Below, in pieces: positions 11,943 to 19,204 of a stretch of DNA of 33,761 nt (the stretch's first letter is position 1; the number at the start of each line of letters is the position of its first letter). Location: positions 1-33,761 of the forward strand of contig PMJK01000181.1 of the NCBI GenBank assembly GCA_003158505.1, read 5' to 3'. This stretch comes from Holophagaceae bacterium. Lineage in GTDB: Bacteria; Acidobacteriota; Holophagae; Holophagales; Holophagaceae. The translations under genes were made by a program, and so were the position numbers. The notes under the pieces were generated by a model. It was not told where the DNA came from and ran no database searches. It was given only the letters and a program-made list of their open reading frames with translations.

Positions 11943-12489
11943 GGACCTGGGATCCGGGGTCCGTGGATCCCAGCCCGTAGGCCTGGTACAGCTCGGGGTA
12001 GCTGCGCGGTTCCGCGCGATCCGGTGCAAGGCCCAGTCCCTCCATGGCCGCGCGGATGGCCTGGGGATCCCCTTCCAGCTCGAGGTAGCAACCGAAAGGG
12101 GTCTCGTCGAGGCAGGCCTCCAGCTCTGCGCGCTCCCATACGGCGCGCCGTTTCTCCATGCGCAGGACGGGCTCGAAGCCGAGGGCTCGGAGGATGGCCT
12201 CCAGGGCCTCGCCGTCCTCGATGCCTGTCTCCTGCTCGGGACGGATCTTCAGGATGGCGTCGGGCACCTTGGGGCCCTTCCAGGTCAGGCGTATTCGTCC
12301 GGCGAAGCCGCGGATCCGAAGGGCTGATCCTGTGGCACGCAGCTCGCCATGCCGGTCCCAGAGCACGCTGACCTCGGGCTGCAGGGGGGTGGCCTCGTGG
12401 AAGCCCAGGGCCTCCAGCAGGGGCCGGAAGGGGCCCGTGGCCGGGATGCGCAGCTTCAGTTCGATCTCCAGGGCTGATTTGTGCTTCAT
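11926..12489 (-). CDS. CYTH-domain protein (class IV adenylate cyclase / triphosphatase family)
   Basis: 187 residues. The diagnostic ExExK motif is at the N-terminus in EIELKLR (Glu8, Glu10, Lys12), followed by alternating charged strands expected of a triphosphate tunnel: SALRIRGF, IRLTWKGPK, ILKIRPEQE, KRRAVWE, and CYLELEGDP. CYTH proteins act on triphosphates (cyclic AMP formation, thiamine triphosphate or inorganic triphosphate hydrolysis); which one applies cannot be told from sequence. The ATG at 12489 has GGAG ten bases upstream; another ATG at 12513 is in frame but would add a basic 8-residue leader. It shares its upstream region with the divergent exported protein. Confidence 0.85.
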   Translation of the reverse strand: MKHKSALEIELKLRIPATGPFRPLLEALGFHEATPLQPEVSVLWDRHGELRATGSALRIRGFAGRIRLTWKGPKVPDAILKIRPEQETGIEDGEALEAILRALGFEPVLRMEKRRAVWERAELEACLDETPFGCYLELEGDPQAIRAAMEGLGLAPDRAEPRSYPELYQAYGLGSTDPGSQVLKPGG

Positions 12490-12539
12490 CGCGGCGTGTC
12501 TCCGATCGGTCATGATGGTGCTGTGCCCATGGCCCCATC

Positions 12540-13844
12540 GTGATCCCTCAACGGTACATCATCGCCAGCCTCTTCATCGCCGCCATGCTGCTGCTCTTCG
12601 CGGTGGTGCAGGCTCCGCGCCCCGTGAGTGCCGGGGGTGTCACCGCCGAGGGAACACCGGCCATGATGAACCTGGGCAGCTTCGAAACCCTGGCCGAATT
12701 CCGCCTGGTGGATGGATGGGCGCCGCGCTTTCAGGGGGCCCAGGACCCGGATCAGTCCGAGGCCTGGCCCTTCGAGGGCGGATTCGGAACGCCTTGGGAG
12801 CCCGCCACGCCCTACCTGGCGGATCAGGGCCTGGCCCTGAACGGTCCTGGCGGCCACAGCGAGGTGGTGCTGTGGCGGGGGCTGGAGTGGCGGCACTACC
12901 GCTTCGACGCGCCCCTGTGCTCAGCCCGCCTGGATCCATCCAAGGGAAATCGCCTGCTGGTGACCCTTCAGATGGGACCCTCGCGGTTCGAGACCCGCCT
13001 ACTGGAGGTGCCCGAGGGCCGCATCCTCTGGTCTGCGCAATCGGGCCCCTGGAGCCGGTTCAGCTGGGACGGCCGGGTCGCGTTGATTGGCTTCTTCGAG
13101 CCCCCTGAGGGTCATGGCGAGTCCAGGCTTCTGCTGAGTGCCCTGCCGTGTGATGCAGAGCCCGGGGAGCCCACCCTGGCGGGCTGGGACGAACCGGGGC
13201 TGCCACCCCCGCCAAAGGGTGTGGCCACCCGGGCGGAGGCTCTGACCGAGGATGGCCAGGATCTGCCCGGCCTGCGGGTCGAGATTCCCTGGCATGCAGG
13301 GGATCGGATGTGGATCCCGCGCGGGAACAGGCTCTGGCATGGCGGGCCCCAGGGCTGGACGGCATGGGGACTCGAGGGGGGGCGCTGGCGTCGGCTGGTG
13401 GTTGGCACCGGCTTTCTGAGCGCCCATCCACCGCAACAGATGGGGCTGGTGGAACCTGTCCCAGAGGAGGGCATGATCCGTCTAACGAGCCCCCTGGCGA
13501 AGGTGGAGTGGACCGAGGTGGCGTCCGATGTTCCACCATGGCCTGCCTGGGACCCCGCCTGGGCCTGGCGGGACAATGGCGCCTTCGACGCGTGGGATCA
13601 GCGGTGGAACGAGCGTGCCCTGCCGCCGGAACGACAGCGGCAGAGCCTGTTTGAGTCCTACCGGTCCGAATGGCGATCAGCCATGGGGCTGCGGATCTCG
13701 GTCAAGGGCTGGCTGCCGCGGGGGCCCGAGATCGCCCTTCGCGAGCCCTTCGGGGTTGCCTGGATCTGGGTGGGGGACCGGGTGCTGCTGGTTCGGCTCG
13801 TGGAGGTCGAGCGGGTCCGGATGCTCAGGAAGTTGCTGCGCTAG
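12540..13844 (+). CDS. Unrecognised exported or membrane-anchored protein
   Basis: 434 residues beginning at GTG. The N-terminus has a hydrophobic stretch (about residues 7-24) followed by PRPVSAGG, which fits a signal peptide or membrane anchor. The rest is rich in Trp, Pro and Gly and appears to be mostly beta strands, with pieces such as HYRFDAPLC, RLLVTLQMG and GRILWSAQSGPWSRFSWDGRVA, loosely like beta-propeller proteins. The C-terminus is basic and helical. I recognise no catalytic motif or family. It lies 50 bases from the divergent CYTH gene and stands alone as a transcription unit, with a 130-base gap after it. Coding status is well supported by length and codon pattern; the function is unknown. 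Confidence 0.75.
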   Translation: MIPQRYIIASLFIAAMLLLFAVVQAPRPVSAGGVTAEGTPAMMNLGSFETLAEFRLVDGWAPRFQGAQDPDQSEAWPFEGGFGTPWEPATPYLADQGLALNGPGGHSEVVLWRGLEWRHYRFDAPLCSARLDPSKGNRLLVTLQMGPSRFETRLLEVPEGRILWSAQSGPWSRFSWDGRVALIGFFEPPEGHGESRLLLSALPCDAEPGEPTLAGWDEPGLPPPPKGVATRAEALTEDGQDLPGLRVEIPWHAGDRMWIPRGNRLWHGGPQGWTAWGLEGGRWRRLVVGTGFLSAHPPQQMGLVEPVPEEGMIRLTSPLAKVEWTEVASDVPPWPAWDPAWAWRDNGAFDAWDQRWNERALPPERQRQSLFESYRSEWRSAMGLRISVKGWLPRGPEIALREPFGVAWIWVGDRVLLVRLVEVERVRMLRKLLR

Positions 13845-13974
13845 GGGTCTGTCCAAGTCATTGGAATGCCCCATGGGTTCGCCTCCTTTTCGATCCTTGG
13901 TCTTCAGAAGTGCACATTTCTGGTAGCGTTGTGCCCAGCCACTCCTTCTCCCTTCCGGCTTCCCGAGGTTTCCG

Positions 13975-15426
13975 ATGCCGCGTCTCCTCCTCGTGGACGA
14001 CAATCCCAGCATCCACCGGATTGCCGAATCCCTCCTGGCCCCCACCGATGTGGAGCTTGTCTGCGTAGCCTCTGCCGCAGAGGCCCTGGACCGCATTGAG
14101 CGCGGCGAGCGCTTTGACGTGGCCCTCATCGACACGGCCATGCCCGGTATGGATGGATGGACCCTGCTCAGCCGACTCAGGGAGATGGAAGAGACGGTCC
14201 GCATGCCGATCGCCTTGATGGCAGGGGTGCTGGATCCTGTGGATCCCTCGAAGTTGGCCAAGGCCCCCATCCAGGGGTTCCTGAAGAAGCCCATCGAGCT
14301 TCGTGAGCTGGGGGACCGCGTCAAGGCCCTCCTGGCCACGCCCGTGGTGGTCAGTCCCTCCCCCTTCAGCACCATGCCCGCCATCCCCGTCAAGGATCTG
14401 TTGAAGCGCGGCGAGGAGGCCCTGCCGGAACTTCGCCCTGAACCTGCAGTTGAACCCGCCGGGCCTGTGGATCTGGATCTGAAACAGCCCGAGCCGGAGG
14501 ACGATCTCATCGTGCTCACCGCAGAGGACGTGTGGCCCGAGGAACCCATTCCGGTCGTTACCACCGAATCAGCCCCCCCCACCCCAGTCCTGCATGATGT
14601 GCATCTGGAATTGGAGGAATTGGATGTGGCCGAGCCAGCCCTCCCTGCTCCGGCGCTGCATGATGTGCATCTGGAATTGGAGGAATTGGATCTCGAGAGC
14701 CTTCAGGATCTGGCGGGCCAGCCCCTTAGCGTCACCGGGCCAGCGTCCGATCTACAGCCTGAAACTCCCTCTGAATTCGAGCCAGAAGAGATCCTGACGG
14801 TGGAAGAGGACAACATCCTCACCCTTTCCGGCCTGGAAGAGTTGGAAACAATTCCCGCGGATTTCATTGACGCATCCTACAGTCCAACTCCGGAACCTGT
14901 GGCCGAACTGGATGATTCCTTCTACAGCCCAGCTCCTGAACCCGTGGCCGAACCAGATGATTCCCTCGCCCATCTTCCTGAAGCGGCCACGCTGTTGGGA
15001 ATGGATGGGGCGGATGAGAGCCCAGAGCTGGTTACCTTTGCCTTCGTCGATGAGGCCGTAGAAGTCGATGAACTTGCGCCCGCCATTCAGGAACCTGCGC
15101 CGGTAACCCCTGAATCCGCGCCCGTCATGCAAGAGCTCTCGCCCGTGGCCGCAGAACCAGTCTTCGATCTGGAGATGGAGGAATTCGCACTCGTGTCTGC
15201 CGCAGGCGGGCAGGTGCCTGCCGTTCCTGGTCATGACGCAATGGTTCCTGCTGAGCAGTCACCCGTGACCACGGAACAGGCCCGGGCCGTGGTCCAGGCC
15301 ATGTTGGCGGACCCAGTACTGGTGGATGCCTTGGTCAAGGCCGTGGTGGCGCGCATGGGTGATCAGGTACTTCGCGAGATCGCCTGGGAAGTCATGCCGG
15401 ATCTGGCGGGAAGATTGCAAGGCTAG
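13975..15426 (+). CDS. Response-regulator receiver protein with long acidic linker and conserved-looking C-terminal helix
   Basis: 483 residues. Residues 1-115 form a receiver domain: acidic pair Asp8/Asp9 (LLLVDDN), phosphate-accepting Asp53 in LIDTAMPGMDGW, and Lys104/Lys105 in FLKKP. The usual Ser/Thr switch position carries Met82 (IALMAGV), which is atypical. About 300 residues of Pro/Glu/Ala-rich low-complexity linker follow, containing a duplicated LHDVHLELEELD and a duplicated YSP.PEPVAE unit. The last 60 residues are a helical module (ARAVVQAMLADPVLVDALV, VLREIAWEVMPDLAGRLQG). No DNA-binding or enzymatic output domain is visible, so it probably signals by protein contacts. The ATG is preceded by GAGG at 7 bases. 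The next gene, 54 bases on, is probably co-transcribed. Confidence 0.88.
   Translation: MPRLLLVDDNPSIHRIAESLLAPTDVELVCVASAAEALDRIERGERFDVALIDTAMPGMDGWTLLSRLREMEETVRMPIALMAGVLDPVDPSKLAKAPIQGFLKKPIELRELGDRVKALLATPVVVSPSPFSTMPAIPVKDLLKRGEEALPELRPEPAVEPAGPVDLDLKQPEPEDDLIVLTAEDVWPEEPIPVVTTESAPPTPVLHDVHLELEELDVAEPALPAPALHDVHLELEELDLESLQDLAGQPLSVTGPASDLQPETPSEFEPEEILTVEEDNILTLSGLEELETIPADFIDASYSPTPEPVAELDDSFYSPAPEPVAEPDDSLAHLPEAATLLGMDGADESPELVTFAFVDEAVEVDELAPAIQEPAPVTPESAPVMQELSPVAAEPVFDLEMEEFALVSAAGGQVPAVPGHDAMVPAEQSPVTTEQARAVVQAMLADPVLVDALVKAVVARMGDQVLREIAWEVMPDLAGRLQG
14590..14691 (+). repeat. Direct repeat inside the receiver-protein linker
   Basis: Two identical 36-base units (14590-14625 and 14656-14691), spaced 66 bases start to start, each encoding LHDVHLELEELD. 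The identity at base level suggests a recent duplication within the low-complexity linker. A second, diverged repeat of period 45 lies at 14878-14964. Confidence 0.9.
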
Positions 15427-15480
15427 GCCCATGACCCAATCCTTCCTCGAGTTCCCAAGGCCGTCCCCCAGGCTCCTGCC

Positions 15481-16125
15481 ATGATCACCGGCTACAACAC
15501 GGATGTACGGCACGGGAACCGGGTCTTCCATGTCCAGACAGAGGACAAGGGTCGGTCCAACCCCAAGATTGAAACGCTCATCTATGTGGGCGGCGAAATC
15601 CTGGACAATTATCGTTCGTCCTACGGGGACCTGCTGGCTCGTCCTCCCGTGTCGGAGTCGGCCATCCAGGGGCTCATGGACGACCAGCATCGGGCCGTCA
15701 TCCGCGACATCAAGAATGGCAAGTACGATCCCACCCCGCCAGATCTCATGGAGTCGGAGGCCTTCAATGACCGCCCCCTGGATCAGGCCATCCTGGAATT
15801 TCTTCAACAGGAAGGCGATGTGGACTGCCTCGAATTGGTGTTGGACCAGCCCCTCAAGCCCGCCTTTGGGAGCTTGTTCCGGGTGGAGGTGCGGGCGCGG
15901 CTGTGCCAGAGCCAGAGCCCAGTGTCCGGTGCCGAAGTGGCCGTGAAACTGGTATCCAGCCTCAAGAAGGCCTCGAGCCTGCTGTCGGGGCGGACCAGTG
16001 CTGATGGCCTGTTTGTCGGCGAGGTCCAGCTTCCCCCCAGCCAACCAGGCCAATGCGCCGTCGTGGTGAGTTGCACCAGCGACCAGGGTTTCGATGAATT
16101 GAAGGCTGCCGTGGTGGTTGTTTGA
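15481..16125 (+). CDS. Conserved protein of unknown function
   Basis: 214 residues. The N-terminal 60 residues are distinctive: ITGYNTDVRHGNRVFHVQTEDKG, then PKIETLIYVGGEILDNYRSSY. I remember similar N-termini in Acidobacteriota and deltaproteobacterial relatives as unnamed proteins, but cannot assign a function. A charged middle part (IQGLMDDQHRAVIRDIKNGKYD) is followed by a C-terminal region of about 90 residues with strands like an Ig-type or carboxypeptidase-regulatory fold (LFRVEVRARLCQ, VSGAEVAVKLVSSL, GRTSADGLFVGEVQLPP). No signal peptide or membrane segment is seen. It follows the receiver protein by 54 bases, so a shared pathway is plausible. The stop TGA ends exactly at the first base of a perfect palindrome. 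Confidence 0.8.
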   Translation: MITGYNTDVRHGNRVFHVQTEDKGRSNPKIETLIYVGGEILDNYRSSYGDLLARPPVSESAIQGLMDDQHRAVIRDIKNGKYDPTPPDLMESEAFNDRPLDQAILEFLQQEGDVDCLELVLDQPLKPAFGSLFRVEVRARLCQSQSPVSGAEVAVKLVSSLKKASSLLSGRTSADGLFVGEVQLPPSQPGQCAVVVSCTSDQGFDELKAAVVVV

Positions 16126-16150
16126 GTGTCTAAATAAAAATTTAGACACT
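16125..16150 (+). promoter_or_regulatory. Perfect inverted repeat overlapping the -35 box: candidate operator of the B12 regulator
   Basis: Two 11-base arms (AGTGTCTAAAT / ATTTAGACACT) around AAAA, AT-rich in a GC-rich setting. The right arm contains TAGACA (16143-16148), five of six matches to a sigma-70 -35 box, followed after 16 bases by TATCCT (16165-16170), a good -10 box. A protein bound here would block that promoter. It could also be a terminator for the preceding gene, since TTT follows directly, but only three T are present. Confidence 0.65.
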
Positions 16151-16189
16151 TTTGCTGCAGCCCTTATCCTGGTCCTCACGGGGTGGGCC

Positions 16190-17038
16190 ATGGCCAAGGT
16201 TGAGCCGGAACTTCTGAGCATTGGTGATATCTGCTCGGAGACGGGCCTGTCGGCGGACGTGTTGCGGGTCTGGGAACGCCGCTACGGATTTCCGGTTCCA
16301 GTGCGTCTGCCTTCGGGTCATCGGCGCTATCGGCAGGCGGACCTGCACCAGTTGAGACTCATGGCCGAGGCTGTCGCCCAGGGGCATCGCCCCTCCATGG
16401 TGGCGAGGGCCGGGGAAGCAGCCCTGAAGCGGTTGCTCGTCCCCATGGACGACCCCAGGGTGGAAGCTTTGTTCCACACCGTGGTCGCGATGGACACGGA
16501 CCGGATGCGCTGGCTTCTGAGGGAATCGCTCGATCATTTGGGCTGGAAGCCTTTTCTTCAGCACATCGTCGCCCAGCTTCTGGATCGGGTAGGCATGGCC
16601 TGGGCCGATGGCAGCATCGGCATAGAACAGGAGCACCTGCTCACGGAAGTACTGGAGGATCTTCTTCGGGAACGGCGCCTGGCGTTCCCGACCCTGCCTG
16701 ATCAGGGCAGGGTCCTGCTCTGCACCTTGCCGGGGGAGCGCCACCGCCTGGGCCTGCTCATGGCGGCCCTGGCCTACGCGGCCCAGGGAATCAGCACGGA
16801 GCTGTTGGGCGTGGACCTTCCGGTGGCGAGCATCGCCCAGGCCGGACGGACGCTGATGGTGGATCGCGTGGCCGTGAGTCTTTCCATCCAGAGTGCCGGG
16901 GAGACGACTCGCCGACTGCTCATGGATCTCCAGGAACGCCTGCCTCCCAGGTGCCGGCTCATCGTTGGGGGCCAGGGTGCCGCCCGGACCAGGAAGATCG
17001 TTGGGGTGGAACGGATGACGGGACTGGACGTGATTTGA
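16190..17038 (+). CDS. MerR-type transcriptional regulator with CarH-like adenosylcobalamin-binding photoreceptor domain
   Basis: 282 residues. Residues 9-75 are a MerR winged helix (LLSIGDICSETGLSADVLR, VWERRYGFPVP, SGHRRYRQADL). Residues 85-160 form the four-helix cap with W-x9-EH (Trp138, Glu148, His149), the motif that in CarH proteins holds the deoxyadenosyl group. A Rossmann-like B12 domain follows with ExHxxG (Glu183, His185, Gly188), His185 being the expected cobalt ligand, then VAVSLSIQ and the GG loop at 260-261. The spacing matches Thermus CarH closely. Known members are tetramers in the dark that block a promoter and fall apart in light. The ATG at 16190 is chosen because the upstream extension to 16118 would run through the operator palindrome. 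It converges with the next gene with only 3 bases between stops. Confidence 0.9.
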   Translation: MAKVEPELLSIGDICSETGLSADVLRVWERRYGFPVPVRLPSGHRRYRQADLHQLRLMAEAVAQGHRPSMVARAGEAALKRLLVPMDDPRVEALFHTVVAMDTDRMRWLLRESLDHLGWKPFLQHIVAQLLDRVGMAWADGSIGIEQEHLLTEVLEDLLRERRLAFPTLPDQGRVLLCTLPGERHRLGLLMAALAYAAQGISTELLGVDLPVASIAQAGRTLMVDRVAVSLSIQSAGETTRRLLMDLQERLPPRCRLIVGGQGAARTRKIVGVERMTGLDVI

Positions 17039-17041
17039 GGG

Positions 17042-17959
17042 TCAGGGGTCCGCTGAGGACCCAGGGTCATCTGGGGCCCACTGCTTCCGGAGACGGTGAA
17101 GCAGGAGACGTAGCTCCAGCAGCAGGGGTCGGGCCGCCAGGAAGCACAGGAAGCCTGCGAGCGGCACCGTCAGCTTGAAGCCGATGTGCTTGAACCCGAG
17201 GGCCCCTACCACGCCGCCGCTGAGGAAGGACACGAGGATCAGCAGCAGGAGGATCAGCTTCGGGCGGTTGGCGAGGATTCGGGCCCGGCCGCGCCGCTGA
17301 TGGACGTTCACGTAGGTGAGCCGGCTCAGTTCAATGCCGATGTCCGTGATCGTGCCCGTCAGGTGCGTGGTGCGGACCGCGGCGCCGGAGATGATCGAGG
17401 TCACCGCGTTGTGCATGCCCATGATGAAGCAGAGCAGCATCACGGTCATGGGGAGTGTGAACTCCATTTCCTCCTGAAGCCGGTTCCCCATGAAGCCGAA
17501 TACCAGCATGAAGGCAGCTTCGACCACCAGGGTCAGCGCGTAGCGGCTGCGCATGCGGCGACGCTGCCCAAAGCTGATGAGGGTGGAACAGAAAAAGGCC
17601 CCGCCCAGGAAGCTCAACATCATGGCCAGGGCCGCGAGGGCCGTGGTGAGGTCCCCCTCGGCCAGTACATCCGCCATGGAGGAGACCACACCTGTCATGT
17701 GGGAGGTGTAGTGGCCCACCGCCAGGAACCCGCCCGCATTCACCGCCCCCGCCACGAAGGCCATGGCCCAGGCTAGTTGGCGGTTGAGGCTCTCCGATCG
17801 CAAGGCGCCCTCGCGCACCAGCAGCTTCTCCTGGATGGGCAGGCTGGCCACGGCCGACTCGATCACCGCCTGGAGCTGCTGCGTGTCCAGCCGGTTCCTG
17901 AGCAGCCTCCGCAGGTAGCGGGCCACGATCAGCTGGATGGCACGGGGGATGCGGCGCAT
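17042..17959 (-). CDS. DUF1275 (YoaK-like) membrane protein with N-terminal extension
   Basis: 305 residues. The DUF1275 core is plain: VNAGGFLAVGHYTSHMTG near residue 75 and GMHNAVTSIISGAAVRTTHL followed by TGTITDIGIELSR around 180-210, plus about six membrane helices. The family is of unknown function, suspected to be a transporter. A cytoplasmic, arginine-rich extension of about 60 residues precedes the first helix (RAIQLIVARYLRRLLRNRL), longer than in most members. The ATG has no Shine-Dalgarno sequence, and a TAGACT box ends 9 bases before it, so the mRNA may be nearly leaderless. It is divergent from the asparaginase gene. Confidence 0.9.
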   Translation of the reverse strand: MRRIPRAIQLIVARYLRRLLRNRLDTQQLQAVIESAVASLPIQEKLLVREGALRSESLNRQLAWAMAFVAGAVNAGGFLAVGHYTSHMTGVVSSMADVLAEGDLTTALAALAMMLSFLGGAFFCSTLISFGQRRRMRSRYALTLVVEAAFMLVFGFMGNRLQEEMEFTLPMTVMLLCFIMGMHNAVTSIISGAAVRTTHLTGTITDIGIELSRLTYVNVHQRRGRARILANRPKLILLLLILVSFLSGGVVGALGFKHIGFKLTVPLAGFLCFLAARPLLLELRLLLHRLRKQWAPDDPGSSADP

Positions 17960-17968
17960 GGATGCTTC

Positions 17969-17974
17969 AGTCTA
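17969..17974 (-). promoter_or_regulatory. Candidate -10 box of the DUF1275 gene, near-leaderless
   Basis: On the minus strand TAGACT lies 9 bases before the ATG. Initiation about 7 bases downstream would leave at most two or three untranslated bases, consistent with the absence of a ribosome-binding site. Confidence 0.5.
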
Positions 17975-18008
17975 CTGACTCCGGTCCCCTGAATTTATGC
18001 CGAAGGCT

Positions 18009-18050
18009 AACTCCAGACGCGCCATCGGCGCGTCTGGAGCCCGGTAGACT
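18009..18050 (+). repeat. 42-bp hairpin-promoter element, copy A (before asparaginase)
   Basis: A perfect 13-bp inverted repeat (18011-18023 and 18027-18039, 3-base loop) followed by GCCCGG and the -10-like hexamer TAGACT (18045-18050), which lies 6 bases before the asparaginase ATG. A second copy of equal length is at 19142-19183. The hairpin covers the place where a -35 box would be. Confidence 0.75.
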
Positions 18051-18056
18051 GCTCCC

Positions 18057-19064
18057 ATGCGCAAAATCCTGCTCCTCCACACCGGCGGCACCCTGGGCAT
18101 GGCGCCCAGCGGAGAACCCGCCTCCCTGGCGCCGGGGCCCTTCCTCGAGCTCCTGCTGGAGCAGGTACCCGAACTGGGTCAGCTCGCGGAACTGGCAGTG
18201 GAGGTGCCCTACAACCAGGATTCCGCCTGCCTCGAACCCGCGAACATCCTGGCTTTGGCCCGAAGGGTGCGAGACGCGGCCAGGGACTTCGATGGATTCG
18301 TCATCATCCACGGCACCGACACCATGGCCTTCACGGCCTCCTGCCTCGGGTTCCTGCTGCCGGACCTCGGCAAGCCGGTGGTGCTCACGGGCAGCCAAAG
18401 ACCGCTTGCGTTTGTGCGCAGCGACGCCCGCAGCAACCTCGTCAACGCCGTGGACCTGGCCTGTCGTGCCATCCCCGAGGTCGGCATCTGTTTCGGCACC
18501 CACTGGCTGCGCGGCGTAGCCACCGACAAGCTCAGTGTCAGCCAGTTCGAGGCCTTCGAGAGTCCCAACCTGGCGCCCCTGGCCGAGATCGGTGCCGAGA
18601 TCCGCCTGCATCCGGAGGTGGGCCAGTTCCTTCGCCAGGTGCCCGCGGGCCTTGGAGGCGATCTCGATCTGAACATCCACACGGTCACGCCCCATCCGGG
18701 CATGGCCTGGTTCCCCGCGCCTGCAGGCGCGAAGGCCGTGCTCATCCAGGCCTTCGGCGCGGGCAATCTGCCCATGGACCGGGCCGACCTGGTGGCCTTC
18801 CTGGAGGACTGCCAGCTCCGCCGCTTGCCCGTGGTGGTCACCTCCCAGTGCGCCTATGGGGGCGTCGATCTCTCCGCCTACGAACTCGGACGGAAGATCG
18901 AGGAGATGGACGGCATTTCCGGTGGCCTGCACACCCGCTGGACCGCCCTGGCGAAGCTGGGCCTGGTGCTGGGTGCCGGCGGCGGGATCGCGGAGACACG
19001 GGAGGCATTCAGGATCGCCTGGGCCGGCGAGCCGATGCCCGAGGGTGCTTGGCCGCAAGCTTGA
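18057..19064 (+). CDS. L-asparaginase (type I, cytoplasmic-like)
   Basis: Hydrolyses L-asparagine to aspartate and ammonia. It has 335 residues and no signal peptide, as in the cytoplasmic type. Both active-site threonine motifs are present: HTGGTLGM (Thr12) and HGTDTM (85-90, Thr87 and Thr89), followed by VVLTGSQRPL (109-117) and a VRSDARSNLVNA stretch that matches the region before the catalytic lysine in the family. The ATG has no Shine-Dalgarno sequence; TAGACT ends 6 bases before it, pointing to a leaderless transcript. The gene is flanked by two copies of the same 42-bp hairpin element. A related glutaminase-asparaginase activity is possible. Confidence 0.92.
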   Translation: MRKILLLHTGGTLGMAPSGEPASLAPGPFLELLLEQVPELGQLAELAVEVPYNQDSACLEPANILALARRVRDAARDFDGFVIIHGTDTMAFTASCLGFLLPDLGKPVVLTGSQRPLAFVRSDARSNLVNAVDLACRAIPEVGICFGTHWLRGVATDKLSVSQFEAFESPNLAPLAEIGAEIRLHPEVGQFLRQVPAGLGGDLDLNIHTVTPHPGMAWFPAPAGAKAVLIQAFGAGNLPMDRADLVAFLEDCQLRRLPVVVTSQCAYGGVDLSAYELGRKIEEMDGISGGLHTRWTALAKLGLVLGAGGGIAETREAFRIAWAGEPMPEGAWPQA

Positions 19065-19096
19065 TGGGTGCGGACCGTCCCATCCCACACGCAGGG

Positions 19097-19118
19097 CGCC
19101 GGGGCATGCGCCCCGGCG
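19097..19118 (+). terminator. Candidate terminator hairpin after asparaginase
   Basis: Nine-base perfect stem (CGCCGGGGC / GCCCCGGCG) with a 4-base loop, 32 bases after the asparaginase stop. No T-run follows, as with the hairpin after ligA. Confidence 0.5.
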
Positions 19119-19141
19119 TGAGAAAACAGAAAGCAGTTCAA

Positions 19142-19183
19142 AACTCCAAACCCGCCTGTGGCGGGTTTGGAGCCAGGTAGAAT
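19142..19183 (+). repeat. 42-bp hairpin-promoter element, copy B (before serS)
   Basis: Same architecture as copy A: 13-bp perfect stem (19144-19156 and 19160-19172), 3-base loop, GCCAGG, then TAGAAT (19178-19183). In the stem, the two positions that differ from copy A are both compensated on the other arm (G-C to A-T and G-C to C-G), so the pairing is kept. It lies 21 bases before the serS ATG and probably contains its -10 box. Confidence 0.75.
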
Positions 19184-19204
19184 AAAGGTTTCCTGGAACC
19201 GACC

